From JALORV01 sp963766365 (GTDB taxonomy: Bacteria > Pseudomonadota > Gammaproteobacteria > Burkholderiales > Burkholderiaceae_F), in the NCBI GenBank assembly GCA_963766365.1, contig CAVXZK010000014.1, positions 124,001 to 188,000 on the forward strand: DNA of 64,000 nucleotides, given 5' to 3'. This document shows, piece by piece, positions 8,339 through 16,981 of the stretch; the stretch's first letter is position 1; each line of letters opens with the position of its first letter. The position numbers and the translations under genes are program-made. The notes beneath the pieces are model-generated. The model made no database searches, was not told where the DNA came from, and saw only the letters and a program-made list of their open reading frames with translations.

Positions 8339-9184
8339 ATGAAGTTGCGCTTCACCAAGATGCAGGGCGCAGGCAACGACTTCGTGATGTTGAATGGCGT
8401 CACGCAGCGCATCGACCTGTCGCGCGAGCAGTTGCGGCGCCTGGCGGATCGCCGCTTCGGCGTCGGTGCCGACCAGATCCTGCTGGTGGAGCCCGCGTCT
8501 CGCGGCGACGTCGATTTCCGCTACCGCATCTTCAACAGCGACGGTGGCGAAGTCGAGCAGTGCGGCAACGGCGCGCGCTGCTTCGTCCGATTCGTGCGCG
8601 ACCAGGGGCTCACCGACAAGAATGTCATCCGCGTGGAGACGCTGTCCGGGATCATCGAGCCGCGACTGGCCAAGTCCGGCGAGGTGACGGTCGATATGGG
8701 CAAGCCGGCGTTCGACGCCGCACGGGTGCCTTTCGATTCATCAGGACTGGAGCCGCGTCGTGAGCAGGACGACATGCTCTGGCCGCTCGACGTCGACGGT
8801 GGCACGCGCTGGATTTCGGTGCTCTCCATGGGCAATCCGCACGCGGTGCAGCGCGTCGACGACGTGGACGGCGCGTCGGTCGCCAGCGAAGGGCCGTTGA
8901 TTGAAAGCCATCGGCGCTTTCCGCAACGCGTGAACGCCGGCTACATGCAGGTCGTCGATCGCCACCGGATTCGGCTGCGGGTCTGGGAGCGTGGCGCGGG
9001 CGAAACGCTGGCTTGCGGTACTGGCGCGTGTGCCGCCGCCGTGGCCGGCATCCGGCGCGGGCATCTGAGCTCGCCGGTCAGTGTTTCCGCCCGTGGCGGT
9101 ACGCTGACGATCGAGTGGAGCGGCGGACCGGTCTGGATGACCGGTCCGGCGGCAACGGTTTTCGAAGGTGAGTTCGATCTCTAA
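8339..9184 (+). CDS. dapF: diaminopimelate epimerase
   Basis: This enzyme interconverts LL- and meso-diaminopimelate for lysine and peptidoglycan synthesis without a cofactor. Both catalytic cysteines are present: C75 in GEVEQCGNGARC and C226 in ETLACGTGAC. The 281-residue length fits. The start is the ATG beginning MKLRFTKMQGAGNDF, the standard family N-terminus, although the frame is open upstream. Downstream DUF484 and xerC form the conserved dapF-DUF484-xerC order of proteobacteria. Confidence 0.97.
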   Translation: MKLRFTKMQGAGNDFVMLNGVTQRIDLSREQLRRLADRRFGVGADQILLVEPASRGDVDFRYRIFNSDGGEVEQCGNGARCFVRFVRDQGLTDKNVIRVETLSGIIEPRLAKSGEVTVDMGKPAFDAARVPFDSSGLEPRREQDDMLWPLDVDGGTRWISVLSMGNPHAVQRVDDVDGASVASEGPLIESHRRFPQRVNAGYMQVVDRHRIRLRVWERGAGETLACGTGACAAAVAGIRRGHLSSPVSVSARGGTLTIEWSGGPVWMTGPAATVFEGEFDL

Positions 9185-9194
9185 AGAGAGGCCC

Positions 9195-9851
9195 ATGCAA
9201 GTCCAGGACATCGCCAATTACCTCGCCGGTCATCCGGATTTCTTCGACCAGCATCCCGAGTTGCTGACCAGCCTGCAACTGTCGCACCCGCAGAACGGGC
9301 AGGCGATCTCGCTGGTGGAGCGCCAGTCGATGATGCTGCGCGAGCGCATCAAGACCCTGGAGTCGCGCGTTGCAGACATGGTGCGCAATGCCCAGGAAAA
9401 CGACGCAATCTCGTCACACCTGGTGTCCTGGACGCGGGCGCTGCTGCTCGAAGACGATGCTGCGGCGCTACCGGACCGGGTCGTGGGCACGATGAAGGAA
9501 GTGTTCAGCGTGCCGCATTGCGCCTTGCGCCTGTGGTCGGTGAAGCCGGCATACGCAGCTCTGGCGTGCGCACGGCCAGTGACGTCGGACACCATCCTGC
9601 TGGCCAACAGCATGCGCGCGCCGTTCTGCGGGTCCAACGTGGGTTTCGAGGCGGCAACCTGGTTCGACGACGGCGCTTCCGTGCAGAGCCTGGCGATGCT
9701 CCCGCTGCGCGTCGGCGCGGATCCCGCAACCTTCGGCCTCCTGGTGCTGGGCTCCGCCGACAAGGATCGCTTCCAGATCGGCATGGGCACGACATTTCTC
9801 GAGCGCATCGCAGAACTGGCGAGTGCCGCGCTTGCGCGCCTGCGGGCCTGA
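9195..9851 (+). CDS. DUF484 family protein
   Basis: A 218-residue cytosolic protein of the DUF484 family, which contains a GAF-like domain. The N-terminus has the family motif YLAGHPDFFDQHPELL (about residues 8-23). This is followed by a helical linker rich in charged residues and a GAF-like region from about residue 80. The AGAGAGG site before the ATG at 9195 supports this start rather than one nine codons upstream within dapF. The function is unknown, but the gene is conserved between dapF and xerC in many gamma- and betaproteobacteria. Confidence 0.88.
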   Translation: MQVQDIANYLAGHPDFFDQHPELLTSLQLSHPQNGQAISLVERQSMMLRERIKTLESRVADMVRNAQENDAISSHLVSWTRALLLEDDAAALPDRVVGTMKEVFSVPHCALRLWSVKPAYAALACARPVTSDTILLANSMRAPFCGSNVGFEAATWFDDGASVQSLAMLPLRVGADPATFGLLVLGSADKDRFQIGMGTTFLERIAELASAALARLRA

Positions 9852-9898
9852 CATGTCCCGCGCGAAGCTGGTCACAGTGCGTCGCGCGGAGTCCTGAG

Positions 9899-10828
9899 AT
9901 GGCCGCGAAGTCGACGGTTGCTCAATTCCTGGAGGACTTGCGCAGCCAGCGTCGCGGCTCGCCGCACACGATTGCGGCCTACCAGCGCGATCTGGCGAAG
10001 CTCTCCGAACTCGCCGCCGGCCGTTCGCCGGTCGTGCTGACTGGGCACGACATACGCGGATTCATTTCGCGGCTGCACGCCGCGGGCCTGTCGGCGGCAT
10101 CGCTGGCGCGCACGCTGTCGGCGTGGCGGTCGTACTTCACCTGGCTGACCCAGCACGGGCTGCTGCCCTCCAATCCAGCGCTCGGTGTGCGACCACCCCG
10201 GCGCGAACGGCGCTTGCCCAAGGCGCTGACGGCCGACCAGGCGGTCACGCTGGCGGCCCACGAAGGCGACGCGTCGTGGCTCGCGATTCGGGACCACGCG
10301 CTGGTGGAACTGATGTATTCGAGCGGCCTGCGTCTCTCGGAGCTGGTGTCGCTCGACTGGCGGCACTTCGAAGTCGAGGGAACACTGCCGCGGTCGGCAA
10401 GCTGGATCGACCTCGAAGCGGGCGAGGCGACGGTGCTTGGCAAGGGATCGAAGATGCGCTCCGTGCCGATCGGCGCGCCAGCGCAGGCCGCGCTCGCGCG
10501 CTGGATCGGGCAGCGCGATGCTGTGCGTGGTGCCGACGCACGCGCGCTCTTCATCTCGACGCGCGGCGGGCGCCTGACGGCACGCAGCGTACAGGCGCGG
10601 CTGGCCGCCCTGGCGCGGCGGCTCGGCCTGGGGGTCCACGTGCATCCTCACGTGCTGCGTCATTCGTTCGCGTCGCATCTGCTGCAGTCCAGCGGGGACC
10701 TACGTGCGGTCCAGGAACTACTGGGGCACGCGAACATCTCGACCACGCAGGTGTATACGCGACTCGATTGGCAACATCTGGCCAAGGCCTACGATGCCGC
10801 GCATCCGCGCGCCAAGCGGCGTTCCTGA
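9899..10828 (+). CDS. xerC: tyrosine recombinase XerC
   Basis: XerC acts with XerD at dif to resolve chromosome dimers. The 309-residue protein has the SAM-like N-terminal core-binding domain and the catalytic domain with all conserved residues: Arg in SGLRLSELVSL, Lys in GKGSKMRSVP, HxxR in HVLRHSFASH, His in LLGHANIST and the nucleophile Tyr286 in VYTRLDW. The start MAAKSTVAQF is 47 bases after DUF484. XerC rather than XerD is chosen from the dapF-DUF484 context. No xerD or dif site was seen in the window. Confidence 0.95.
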   Translation: MAAKSTVAQFLEDLRSQRRGSPHTIAAYQRDLAKLSELAAGRSPVVLTGHDIRGFISRLHAAGLSAASLARTLSAWRSYFTWLTQHGLLPSNPALGVRPPRRERRLPKALTADQAVTLAAHEGDASWLAIRDHALVELMYSSGLRLSELVSLDWRHFEVEGTLPRSASWIDLEAGEATVLGKGSKMRSVPIGAPAQAALARWIGQRDAVRGADARALFISTRGGRLTARSVQARLAALARRLGLGVHVHPHVLRHSFASHLLQSSGDLRAVQELLGHANISTTQVYTRLDWQHLAKAYDAAHPRAKRRS

Positions 10829-10873
10829 GATGCCCGGCCGACTGAACCGGCTCGGCGCCGTCAGGATGCTGCG

Positions 10874-12082
10874 ATGAGCCGGATCGTCCTCAAGGCAGGC
10901 AAGGAGAAGTCGCTGCTGCGGCGACACCCCTGGGTCTATGCAAGCGCTGTAGCTCGAGTCGAGGGTTCTCCGGCAAGCGGCACGACCGTCGAAGTGCGCA
11001 GCGCCGACGGTCGCTTCCTCTCGTGGGCCGCGTATTCCGCGGCATCGACGATCCGCGCGCGGGTGTGGAGTTTTTCGGAAGCGGTGCGGGTGGACGGCGG
11101 CCTGCTGCAGCAGCGTGTTCGATCGGCAGTGCAGCGGCGCGAGCCGATGGCGTCGGAGTCCAGCGCACTGCGCCTCGTATTCGGCGAGGCCGACGGCCTG
11201 CCCGGGCTCATCGTGGATCGCTACGCCGACCAGTTGGTGACGCAGTTCCTGTCTGCCGGAGCTGATGCGTGGCGTGAGGAACTGATCGGCTCGCTCATCG
11301 AGGCGACCGGTTGCGGCAACGTCTACGACCGCAGCGACGGGGCGACGCGCGCGCGCGAAGGGCTGCCGGAAATCAGCGGGGTGCTGCGCGGCGCCGATCC
11401 GCCAGCGCAGATCGAGGTCGTCGAGCATGGACTGCGCTTCCTGGTGGATGTGCGACGCGGCCACAAGACCGGCTACTACATCGACCAGCGCGCCAACCGG
11501 CGTGCGGCACGTGCGCTGGCCGAGCGGCACGTCGAGCGGAGCGGCCGTGGCCCGCGCTGCCTGAACTGCTTCTGCTACACGGGCGGTTTCTCGATCGCGA
11601 TGCTGGCCGGAGGCGCCGAGCTGGTGCACTCGATCGACTCCTCGGCCGATGCGCTGCGACTGGCGGCCGAGCACGTCACGCTCAACCAACTGTCGTCGGA
11701 CCGGGCGCGCTGGGACGATGCGGATGTTTTCACGGCGCTGCGGGCGCTGAAGGCACAGGGCGAACAGTTCGACATCATCGTGCTCGATCCGCCGAAGTTC
11801 GCTTCGAGCCACCACCACGTCGACCGGGCTGCGCGCGCCTACAAGGACATCAACCTGAATGCCTTGCGGCTGCTCGCGCCGGGCGGCTCGTTGCTGACGT
11901 TTTCCTGCTCCGGCGCCATTGACGTCGACCTGTTCCAGAAAATCGTCGCCGGGGCGGTCATCGACTCCGGAGCTGAAGCCTGGATGGTCGCCCGGCTCGG
12001 CGCGGGCCAGGACCACCCGCTGATGATGACCGTGCCGGAATCCGAATACCTCAAGGGGCTGCACCTCGTGCGGGTTGCCTAG
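10874..12082 (+). CDS. rlmI: class I SAM-dependent rRNA methyltransferase (RlmI-like)
   Basis: RlmI methylates C1962 of 23S rRNA at the 5 position. The 402-residue protein starts with a PUA-type RNA-binding domain (about 1-75), then a middle domain and a Rossmann methyltransferase domain. FCYTGGFSIAML is motif I and LDPPKFASSHHHV is the catalytic-loop region. The length agrees with RlmI. The start codon follows an AGGA-like ribosome site. The exact target is assigned by family. Confidence 0.92.
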   Translation: MSRIVLKAGKEKSLLRRHPWVYASAVARVEGSPASGTTVEVRSADGRFLSWAAYSAASTIRARVWSFSEAVRVDGGLLQQRVRSAVQRREPMASESSALRLVFGEADGLPGLIVDRYADQLVTQFLSAGADAWREELIGSLIEATGCGNVYDRSDGATRAREGLPEISGVLRGADPPAQIEVVEHGLRFLVDVRRGHKTGYYIDQRANRRAARALAERHVERSGRGPRCLNCFCYTGGFSIAMLAGGAELVHSIDSSADALRLAAEHVTLNQLSSDRARWDDADVFTALRALKAQGEQFDIIVLDPPKFASSHHHVDRAARAYKDINLNALRLLAPGGSLLTFSCSGAIDVDLFQKIVAGAVIDSGAEAWMVARLGAGQDHPLMMTVPESEYLKGLHLVRVA

Positions 12083-12186
12083 TCCGGCGGAGCCCCGCAG
12101 GCGCGCCGTGTGCCTGCGGCTTCGATCCTCTACACTTCCGCCCCTCTTTTTGCGGCCTTCCGGTTTGCCGGCGGGCCCCCGCCGAG

Positions 12187-13278
12187 ATGAACGAAAGCAA
12201 CCTGGTACCCGTCACCGTCCTGACGGGATTTTTGGGCGCCGGCAAGACGACGTTGCTGAATCGCATCCTGTCGGAGCAGCACGGCCACCGGATCGCGGTG
12301 ATCGAGAACGAGTTCGGACCCGAGGGCGTCGACAACGAACTGCTGGTGACCGAGACCAACGAGCAGATCGTCGAGATGAACAACGGCTGTATCTGCTGCA
12401 CCGTGCGCGGCGATCTGGTCCGCATCCTTGCCGACCTGAAGCGCAAGCGCGAGGCCAAGGAACTCGACTTCGAGCGCGTGATCATCGAGACCACCGGCAT
12501 GGCCAATCCCGGTCCCGTGACGCAGACGTTTTTCATCGAGGACGACATTTCGTCCTACTACCTGCTCGACAGCGTCATCACGGTGGTCGATGCCAAGCAC
12601 GGCCATGACACGCTGGACCAGCAGGTCGAGGCGCAGAACCAGGTCGGCTTTGCCGACCGCATCCTGATGTCGAAGACCGACCTCGTCGATGCGGAGGAAG
12701 TCGCGTCGCTGCGAGAACGCATCGTGCACATGAATCCGCGCGCGCCGATCAAGCCGGTGAACTTCGGCCAGGTGCCTCTGAAGGAAGTGCTTGACCTGCG
12801 CGGCTTCAACCTGAACGCGATACTCGAAATCGATCCGGAATTCCTCGCGGCCGAACATCCCGATGCGGCCAAGACGCGGCCAGGCAAAGGCCACGAGCAT
12901 GACCACGGCCATGTTCACGACGAGCACTGTGACCACGATCATGACCATGATCATCATCACGCGCATCATCACCACGACGATGCGATCAAGGCCTTCGTGT
13001 TCCAGTCCAGCAAACCCTTCGACTCGGGCAAGCTCGAGGAGTACATGGGCGCGCTGACCCAGGTTTACGGCCCAGACATGCTCCGGTATAAAGGCGTGCT
13101 TTTCATGAACGGGACCAACCGTCGCATGATCTTCCAGGGCGTCCACATGCTGATGGGGGCAGACGTCGGGAAGCCCTGGGGCAAGGACGAGAAGCCTTCC
13201 AGCAAGATCGTGTTCATCGGGCGCAATCTTCCGAAGGACACCATACTCAAGGGCCTAGAGGCGTGCCTCGCGCGCTGA
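12187..13278 (+). CDS. CobW/COG0523 family GTPase with His-rich loop
   Basis: G3E GTPases of this family act as metal chaperones, often for zinc. The 363-residue protein has Walker A GFLGAGKT (14-21), the metal-binding CxCC (C68, C70, C71 in NGCICC) and Walker B-like IIETTGMANPGP. A dense His/Asp segment at about residues 237-263 contains more than 15 histidines, which suggests metal storage or sensing. The CobW C-terminal domain follows. It lies 40 bases upstream of dksA. No Zur-like box was recognised in the 105-base upstream gap, so zinc control is not shown. Confidence 0.92.
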   Translation: MNESNLVPVTVLTGFLGAGKTTLLNRILSEQHGHRIAVIENEFGPEGVDNELLVTETNEQIVEMNNGCICCTVRGDLVRILADLKRKREAKELDFERVIIETTGMANPGPVTQTFFIEDDISSYYLLDSVITVVDAKHGHDTLDQQVEAQNQVGFADRILMSKTDLVDAEEVASLRERIVHMNPRAPIKPVNFGQVPLKEVLDLRGFNLNAILEIDPEFLAAEHPDAAKTRPGKGHEHDHGHVHDEHCDHDHDHDHHHAHHHHDDAIKAFVFQSSKPFDSGKLEEYMGALTQVYGPDMLRYKGVLFMNGTNRRMIFQGVHMLMGADVGKPWGKDEKPSSKIVFIGRNLPKDTILKGLEACLAR

Positions 13279-13318
13279 TTCCGGCCCACGATTCCAAGAC
13301 TCAACGAGGTAGAACACG

Positions 13319-14191
13319 ATGGCTGCAGCAAAGAAGGCGCCGGCCAAGAAAGCGGCCAAGACCGCTGTCAAGAAGGTTGCCGTGAAGAAGAAAGTCGTCG
13401 CCAAGAAGGCGCCCACACACAAGAGCAAGACGGTGAAGAAACCAGCACCGGCGCCGAAGGCGAAAGCCCCGGCGACGCGCGTGGCGGCCAAGCCGGTCAA
13501 ACCGGTAGCCAAGACAGCGGCCAAACCCGTGGCGAAGGTGGCGGCGCGGCCCGCGCCGGTGAAGCCAACCCGGGCACCGGAAAAGGTGCCTGTGAGCAAG
13601 TCGGCGCGACCCGTCCGCGCGCCGGCACCCCCGCCTGTGTCGATGCCAGTTCCGGCCAGCCCGGCGCCGGTGGCGGCCAAGGTGGCGCCCCCGCCGAGCC
13701 CGAAGGATCTGGCGGCGGCACACGAATATCTGCTGGCCCGCTCGGCCACGCGCAGCGAAGAACCGGTGATGGTGAATGGCAAGCGCCTTCCCACCGAAGG
13801 CGAGCTGCTGAAGATGCCCGAGTCGGCGTACATGAACGAGCAACAGCTCGGTTTCTTCAAGTACCGGCTGCAGCAAATGGAACAGGAGCTGCTGCAGAAC
13901 GCAGACGAGACCACCGAGCACCTGCGCGAGACCGTCATCGTTCCGGATCCGGCAGACCGCGCCACGATCGAGGAAGAGCACGCGCTGGAGCTGCGCACCC
14001 GCGATCGCGAGCGCAAGCTGCTAAAGAAAGTGCAGCAGGCCCTCGCTCGCATCGACAGTGGCGACTATGGCTACTGCGAGGAGACCGGCGAGCCGATCGG
14101 CGTCCCGCGCCTGCTGGCCCGGCCTACGGCCACCCTGTCTCTCGAGGCCCAGCAGCGCCGCGAGATCAAGCAGAAGATGTTCGGTGACTGA
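13319..14191 (+). CDS. dksA: RNA polymerase-binding factor DksA with long histone-like N-terminus
   Basis: DksA binds the secondary channel of RNA polymerase and works with ppGpp in the stringent response. Residues 155-290 are a normal DksA: coiled coil with the acidic DPADRATIEEEHALELR, then the finger region. Only one finger cysteine remains (C253 in YCEETGEPIG); the others are replaced, as is usual in Burkholderiales DksA, so zinc binding is unlikely. Residues 1-140 are a Lys/Ala/Pro-rich extension with KKAPAKKAAK-type repeats like histone H1 tails. This makes the protein about twice the length of E. coli DksA (151 residues). The frame is continuous from a single ATG at 13319. Confidence 0.94.
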   Translation: MAAAKKAPAKKAAKTAVKKVAVKKKVVAKKAPTHKSKTVKKPAPAPKAKAPATRVAAKPVKPVAKTAAKPVAKVAARPAPVKPTRAPEKVPVSKSARPVRAPAPPPVSMPVPASPAPVAAKVAPPPSPKDLAAAHEYLLARSATRSEEPVMVNGKRLPTEGELLKMPESAYMNEQQLGFFKYRLQQMEQELLQNADETTEHLRETVIVPDPADRATIEEEHALELRTRDRERKLLKKVQQALARIDSGDYGYCEETGEPIGVPRLLARPTATLSLEAQQRREIKQKMFGD

Positions 14192-14219
14192 CGCCCGCAT
14201 TCAGGCACCGAACATCTTT
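14174..14219 (+). terminator. dksA terminator spanning the stop codon
   Basis: A perfect 13-bp stem (AAGATGTTCGGTG at 14174-14186 and CACCGAACATCTT at 14206-14218) has an inner CTGA / TCAG stem, and the dksA stop lies within it. A short CTTTC follows. The structure is strong but the U-tract is short; it may mainly stabilise the 3' end or partly terminate before the ABC operon. Confidence 0.6.
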
Positions 14220-14296
14220 CGTTGAAGGTGCAGGAGGGTGACTTCCCCTGCTGGACCACACCCGCTTGTGACCCGTGCTTTCTCCGCCTTGTCGCG

Positions 14297-14926
14297 ATGT
14301 TGACGGCGCAGTCGGTTCTTCATCGGTACGGTGCCATCACTGCCCTGCGGGCGCCTGACTTCGAACTTGGCGAACACGAGCATTGCGTAGTGGTCGGGCC
14401 CAGCGGGTCGGGAAAGAGCACGCTTATGAACGTTCTGGCCGGCATCCTTCAGCCCAGCGTGGGCAGCATCGTTCTGGAAGGTGACGACCTGTATCCACCG
14501 GCAGGCCGCGGCGATCGGTGGCGCGGCCGGCGTATCGGCGTCGTGCCGCAGAAACTTCACCTTCTCGCGAGCCTGAGCGCGGTCGACAACGTCGCGATCG
14601 CATGCCACTTCGCCGGGACGTCCGAACTGGCCGCTGCGCCGCTGCTCGAGCAACTCGGCCTCGCCGATCGTGCGTGGGCCAAGCCGGCCGAACTGAGCCT
14701 GGGCGAGCAGCAGCGAGTCGCGATCGCCCGCGCGGTCGTCAACCGCCCGCGACTGCTGCTTGCAGACGAACCGACATCGAGTCTCGACGACAACAATGCA
14801 CAGCGCGTGATGGACCTGCTGCTCGAGGTTGCGCGTACCGCGCGCGCGCTGCTGATTGTCGCCACGCACGACTCCCGCATTCGCGGTCGGTTCGCTCGCG
14901 CGATCCAATTGGAGCGCCCCGCGTGA
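14297..14926 (+). CDS. ABC transporter ATP-binding protein (LolD/MacB-like)
   Basis: A 209-residue ATPase with Walker A GPSGSGKST (34-42), Q-loop VVPQK, signature LSLGEQQR (LSGGQ variant), Walker B LLLADEP and H-loop ATHD. These belong to the group that pairs with FtsX-like permeases (LolCDE/MacB type). The ATG at 14297 is chosen over an upstream alternative that would add 25 residues overlapping the dksA hairpin region. Its stop overlaps the GTG of the permease gene. The substrate is unknown; LolD itself normally pairs with LolC and LolE, which are not here. Confidence 0.9.
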   Translation: MLTAQSVLHRYGAITALRAPDFELGEHEHCVVVGPSGSGKSTLMNVLAGILQPSVGSIVLEGDDLYPPAGRGDRWRGRRIGVVPQKLHLLASLSAVDNVAIACHFAGTSELAAAPLLEQLGLADRAWAKPAELSLGEQQRVAIARAVVNRPRLLLADEPTSSLDDNNAQRVMDLLLEVARTARALLIVATHDSRIRGRFARAIQLERPA

Positions 14927-16122
14927 CCACACTCGGCCTGGTTGTTGCGCAGCTGCGGCGCCGGCCGCTGCAGACCGTGCTCGGCGTGGCCCTGCTCGCA
15001 CTCGGCATCGCGACACTGGTTTTCGTCGTGCTGGCGCAGTCGCAGCTGACCCGCCAGTTGGAGCGCGATGCTCGCAACATCGACCTCGTCGTCGGCGCGA
15101 AGGGATCGCCGCTGCAGCTCGTGCTGTCCGCCGTCTACCAGGTCGACGTCCCGACCGGCAACGTGCCGCTGGCTACAGTCGATCTGCTGCGCGGCAACCG
15201 GCTGGTCAGGCAGGCGATCCCGCTGGCGATGGGCGACAGCTATCGCGGATTCCGCATAGTCGGCACCGAGCCGTCGTTCCTGGAATTGCACGAGGCAGCA
15301 TTGGCGTCGGGACAGATGTGGGGCGCTCCGATGCAGGCGGTCATCGGCTCGGAGGTCGCACGCGAGACTGGCCTCGCACCCGGCGCGGAATTTTTCGGTA
15401 CCCACGGCATCGCGGAAGGCGGGGCGGTGCATGAGGACGCGCGCTATCGGGTGGTCGGCGTGCTGGCGCGTACCGAATCGGTCGTCGATCGGCTGGTCCT
15501 GACCGACAAGGCGAGTGTCTGGCAGGTGCACGAGGGCGATGCCGCGGACGAGGTCGAGCGCCGCGTCCTCGAGGCCGAGCGCGAGGTCACCGCCATCCTG
15601 GTGCGCTACGCCTCGCCGATGGGCGCGGCGATCGTGCCTCGCCAGATCAATGCGGAGAGCCGGCTGCAGGCGGCGTCGCCGGCCAATGAAATCGCGCGCC
15701 TGTTTGCCGTTGTCGGTTTCGGCATCGAAACGATGCGCGGGTTTGCATGGATACTCATCGGTTCTTCGCTGCTGGCACTCTTTGTCACGCTGTTCAATGC
15801 ACTGGAAGAGCGGCGTTACGACATCGCGATCATGCGGCTCGTCGGTGCCAGTGGCGCGCGCGTGGCATGGCTGCTGCTACTGGAGGCCTGGCTGCTGGCT
15901 GGCGTGGCGCTGGCACTTGGCCTGACACTCGGCGCGGCCGCCGTTGCAGTGGTCGACAGTTGGCTCGCCGAGGCGCGGGCCTTCTCGCTCTCGGCTACGG
16001 AGATCGGTCCCGCAATGGGATGGGTGGTCGTGGTCGCCCTGGCGGTCGCCACTTTGGCGGCTGTGCTGCCAGCCTGGCGGGCGGCGCGTATGAACGTGTC
16101 CCGGGTTCTTGCAATGGGTTAA
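14923..16122 (+). CDS. ABC transporter permease, FtsX/MacB fold
   Basis: A 399-residue permease with one N-terminal membrane helix (about 18-40), a large periplasmic domain (about 41-265) and three C-terminal helices within a typical FtsX domain (about 270-399, with EERRYDIAIMRLVGA and PAWRAARMNVSRVLAMG). The GTG start overlaps the ATPase stop (GTGA), so the two are coupled. This is a type VII (mechanotransmission) exporter architecture rather than a solute importer. The following four-cysteine protein and DUF3299 protein probably belong to the same operon and may be its periplasmic partners. Confidence 0.88.
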   Translation: MTTLGLVVAQLRRRPLQTVLGVALLALGIATLVFVVLAQSQLTRQLERDARNIDLVVGAKGSPLQLVLSAVYQVDVPTGNVPLATVDLLRGNRLVRQAIPLAMGDSYRGFRIVGTEPSFLELHEAALASGQMWGAPMQAVIGSEVARETGLAPGAEFFGTHGIAEGGAVHEDARYRVVGVLARTESVVDRLVLTDKASVWQVHEGDAADEVERRVLEAEREVTAILVRYASPMGAAIVPRQINAESRLQAASPANEIARLFAVVGFGIETMRGFAWILIGSSLLALFVTLFNALEERRYDIAIMRLVGASGARVAWLLLLEAWLLAGVALALGLTLGAAAVAVVDSWLAEARAFSLSATEIGPAMGWVVVVALAVATLAAVLPAWRAARMNVSRVLAMG

Positions 16123-16124
16123 GC

Positions 16125-16406
16125 ATGATTAAGAATCTCGCTGCACTCTTCTTGTTGCTGACCGCGCAGCTTGCCGGTGCGCAGTTGCCAGCCTCGACCG
16201 GCGCGACGTCACCGGCCAAGCCCTCGGCCGATCAAGTTCATCGCAGTGACGACATCGCCCGGCACCGTCAGATGGCACGGGCGCATGAGGAGGCGGCCAA
16301 GTGCCTCGAAGCCGGAAACCCGGAAAGACAATGCCAGGAACGGCTGCGGGAAGCTTGCAAGGGCATCGCAGTGGGACAATATTGTGGAATGCGGCACGCG
16401 CACTGA
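16125..16406 (+). CDS. small periplasmic four-cysteine protein
   Basis: A 93-residue protein with a clear Sec signal peptide (residues 1-19, LAALFLLLTAQLAGA then cleavage near AGA-Q). The mature part has four cysteines at 60, 70, 78 and 87 (C-x9-C-x7-C-x8-C) in a helical, charged region and ends in CGMRHAH. The pattern suggests two disulfides or metal binding. The start lies two bases after the permease stop, so it is co-translated with the ABC genes. I do not recognise the family, and the function is unknown. Confidence 0.75.
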   Translation: MIKNLAALFLLLTAQLAGAQLPASTGATSPAKPSADQVHRSDDIARHRQMARAHEEAAKCLEAGNPERQCQERLREACKGIAVGQYCGMRHAH

Positions 16407-16447
16407 GGCTGTTCATCGCCCAACACGTGTGATTGAAGCTCAAGACA

Positions 16448-16981
16448 ATGGATGCACATTTGATACCTCGTGGCCTTCAGGCGTTCTGCCTCGTGGCTGT
16501 GCTGGCGGCCGGAGTCGCGGCGGCGCAGGCCCCCGCGACCGGACCCGCGACCGGACCCGCGCCCGGCATGGGCCTGCCGATTGACCCCCAGCTGCTGAAC
16601 GACCTGCCGGACCTCAAGGGTGTCGTGTCATGGAAAACGCTGGGACAGGTCAAATCCGCACAGGTGGGCAACAAGGTTGTCCCGCAGTTCAGCGCGGATG
16701 TCAGCAAACTGGACCAGCAGGAGGTCCGGCTGCAGGGCTACATGTTGCCGATCACGGCTGGGGAGAAGCACTCACACTTCCTGTTGACGATGCGGCCACC
16801 GCACTGCCCGTTCTGTCTCTCCCTCGGCCCGGAGTACATCGTCGAGGTGAAGTCGAAGAGCGCCATCAAGCACACCTATGAACCGGTGGTTTTGTCCGGG
16901 CGGCTGGCGGTGCTGAAGGAGGATCCGTTTGGGCTTTACTACCGGCTCAGCGACGCCCAGCTGGTGGCGGCATCCAAGTAG
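16448..16981 (+). CDS. DUF3299 domain-containing periplasmic protein
   Basis: A 177-residue exported protein with a signal peptide (about 1-26, ending VAAAQA). A short tandem repeat (ATGPATGP) follows, then the DUF3299 domain from about residue 55. The candidate metal- or thiol-active cluster is GEKHSHFLLT (H108, H110) and PPHCPFC (H119, C120, C123). Proteins of this family are often found beside MacB-like ABC systems. The ATG at 16448 is preferred to a TTG five codons upstream. It closes the operon that begins at 14297. Confidence 0.82.
   Translation: MDAHLIPRGLQAFCLVAVLAAGVAAAQAPATGPATGPAPGMGLPIDPQLLNDLPDLKGVVSWKTLGQVKSAQVGNKVVPQFSADVSKLDQQEVRLQGYMLPITAGEKHSHFLLTMRPPHCPFCLSLGPEYIVEVKSKSAIKHTYEPVVLSGRLAVLKEDPFGLYYRLSDAQLVAASK

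Noticed and set aside
12083..12186. A Zur operator upstream of the CobW gene, which would mark a zinc-starvation regulon.
   Set aside because: No AT-rich palindrome of the GTTATAnnATAAC type is present in the gap.
12890..12990. The CATGAC/CATCAT-rich tract as a DNA repeat element.
   Set aside because: It is the coding sequence of the His/Asp-rich loop of the CobW protein and stays in frame.
13319..13740. A separate histone-like gene upstream of dksA.
   Set aside because: The frame is continuous into DksA with no stop and no strong internal ribosome site.
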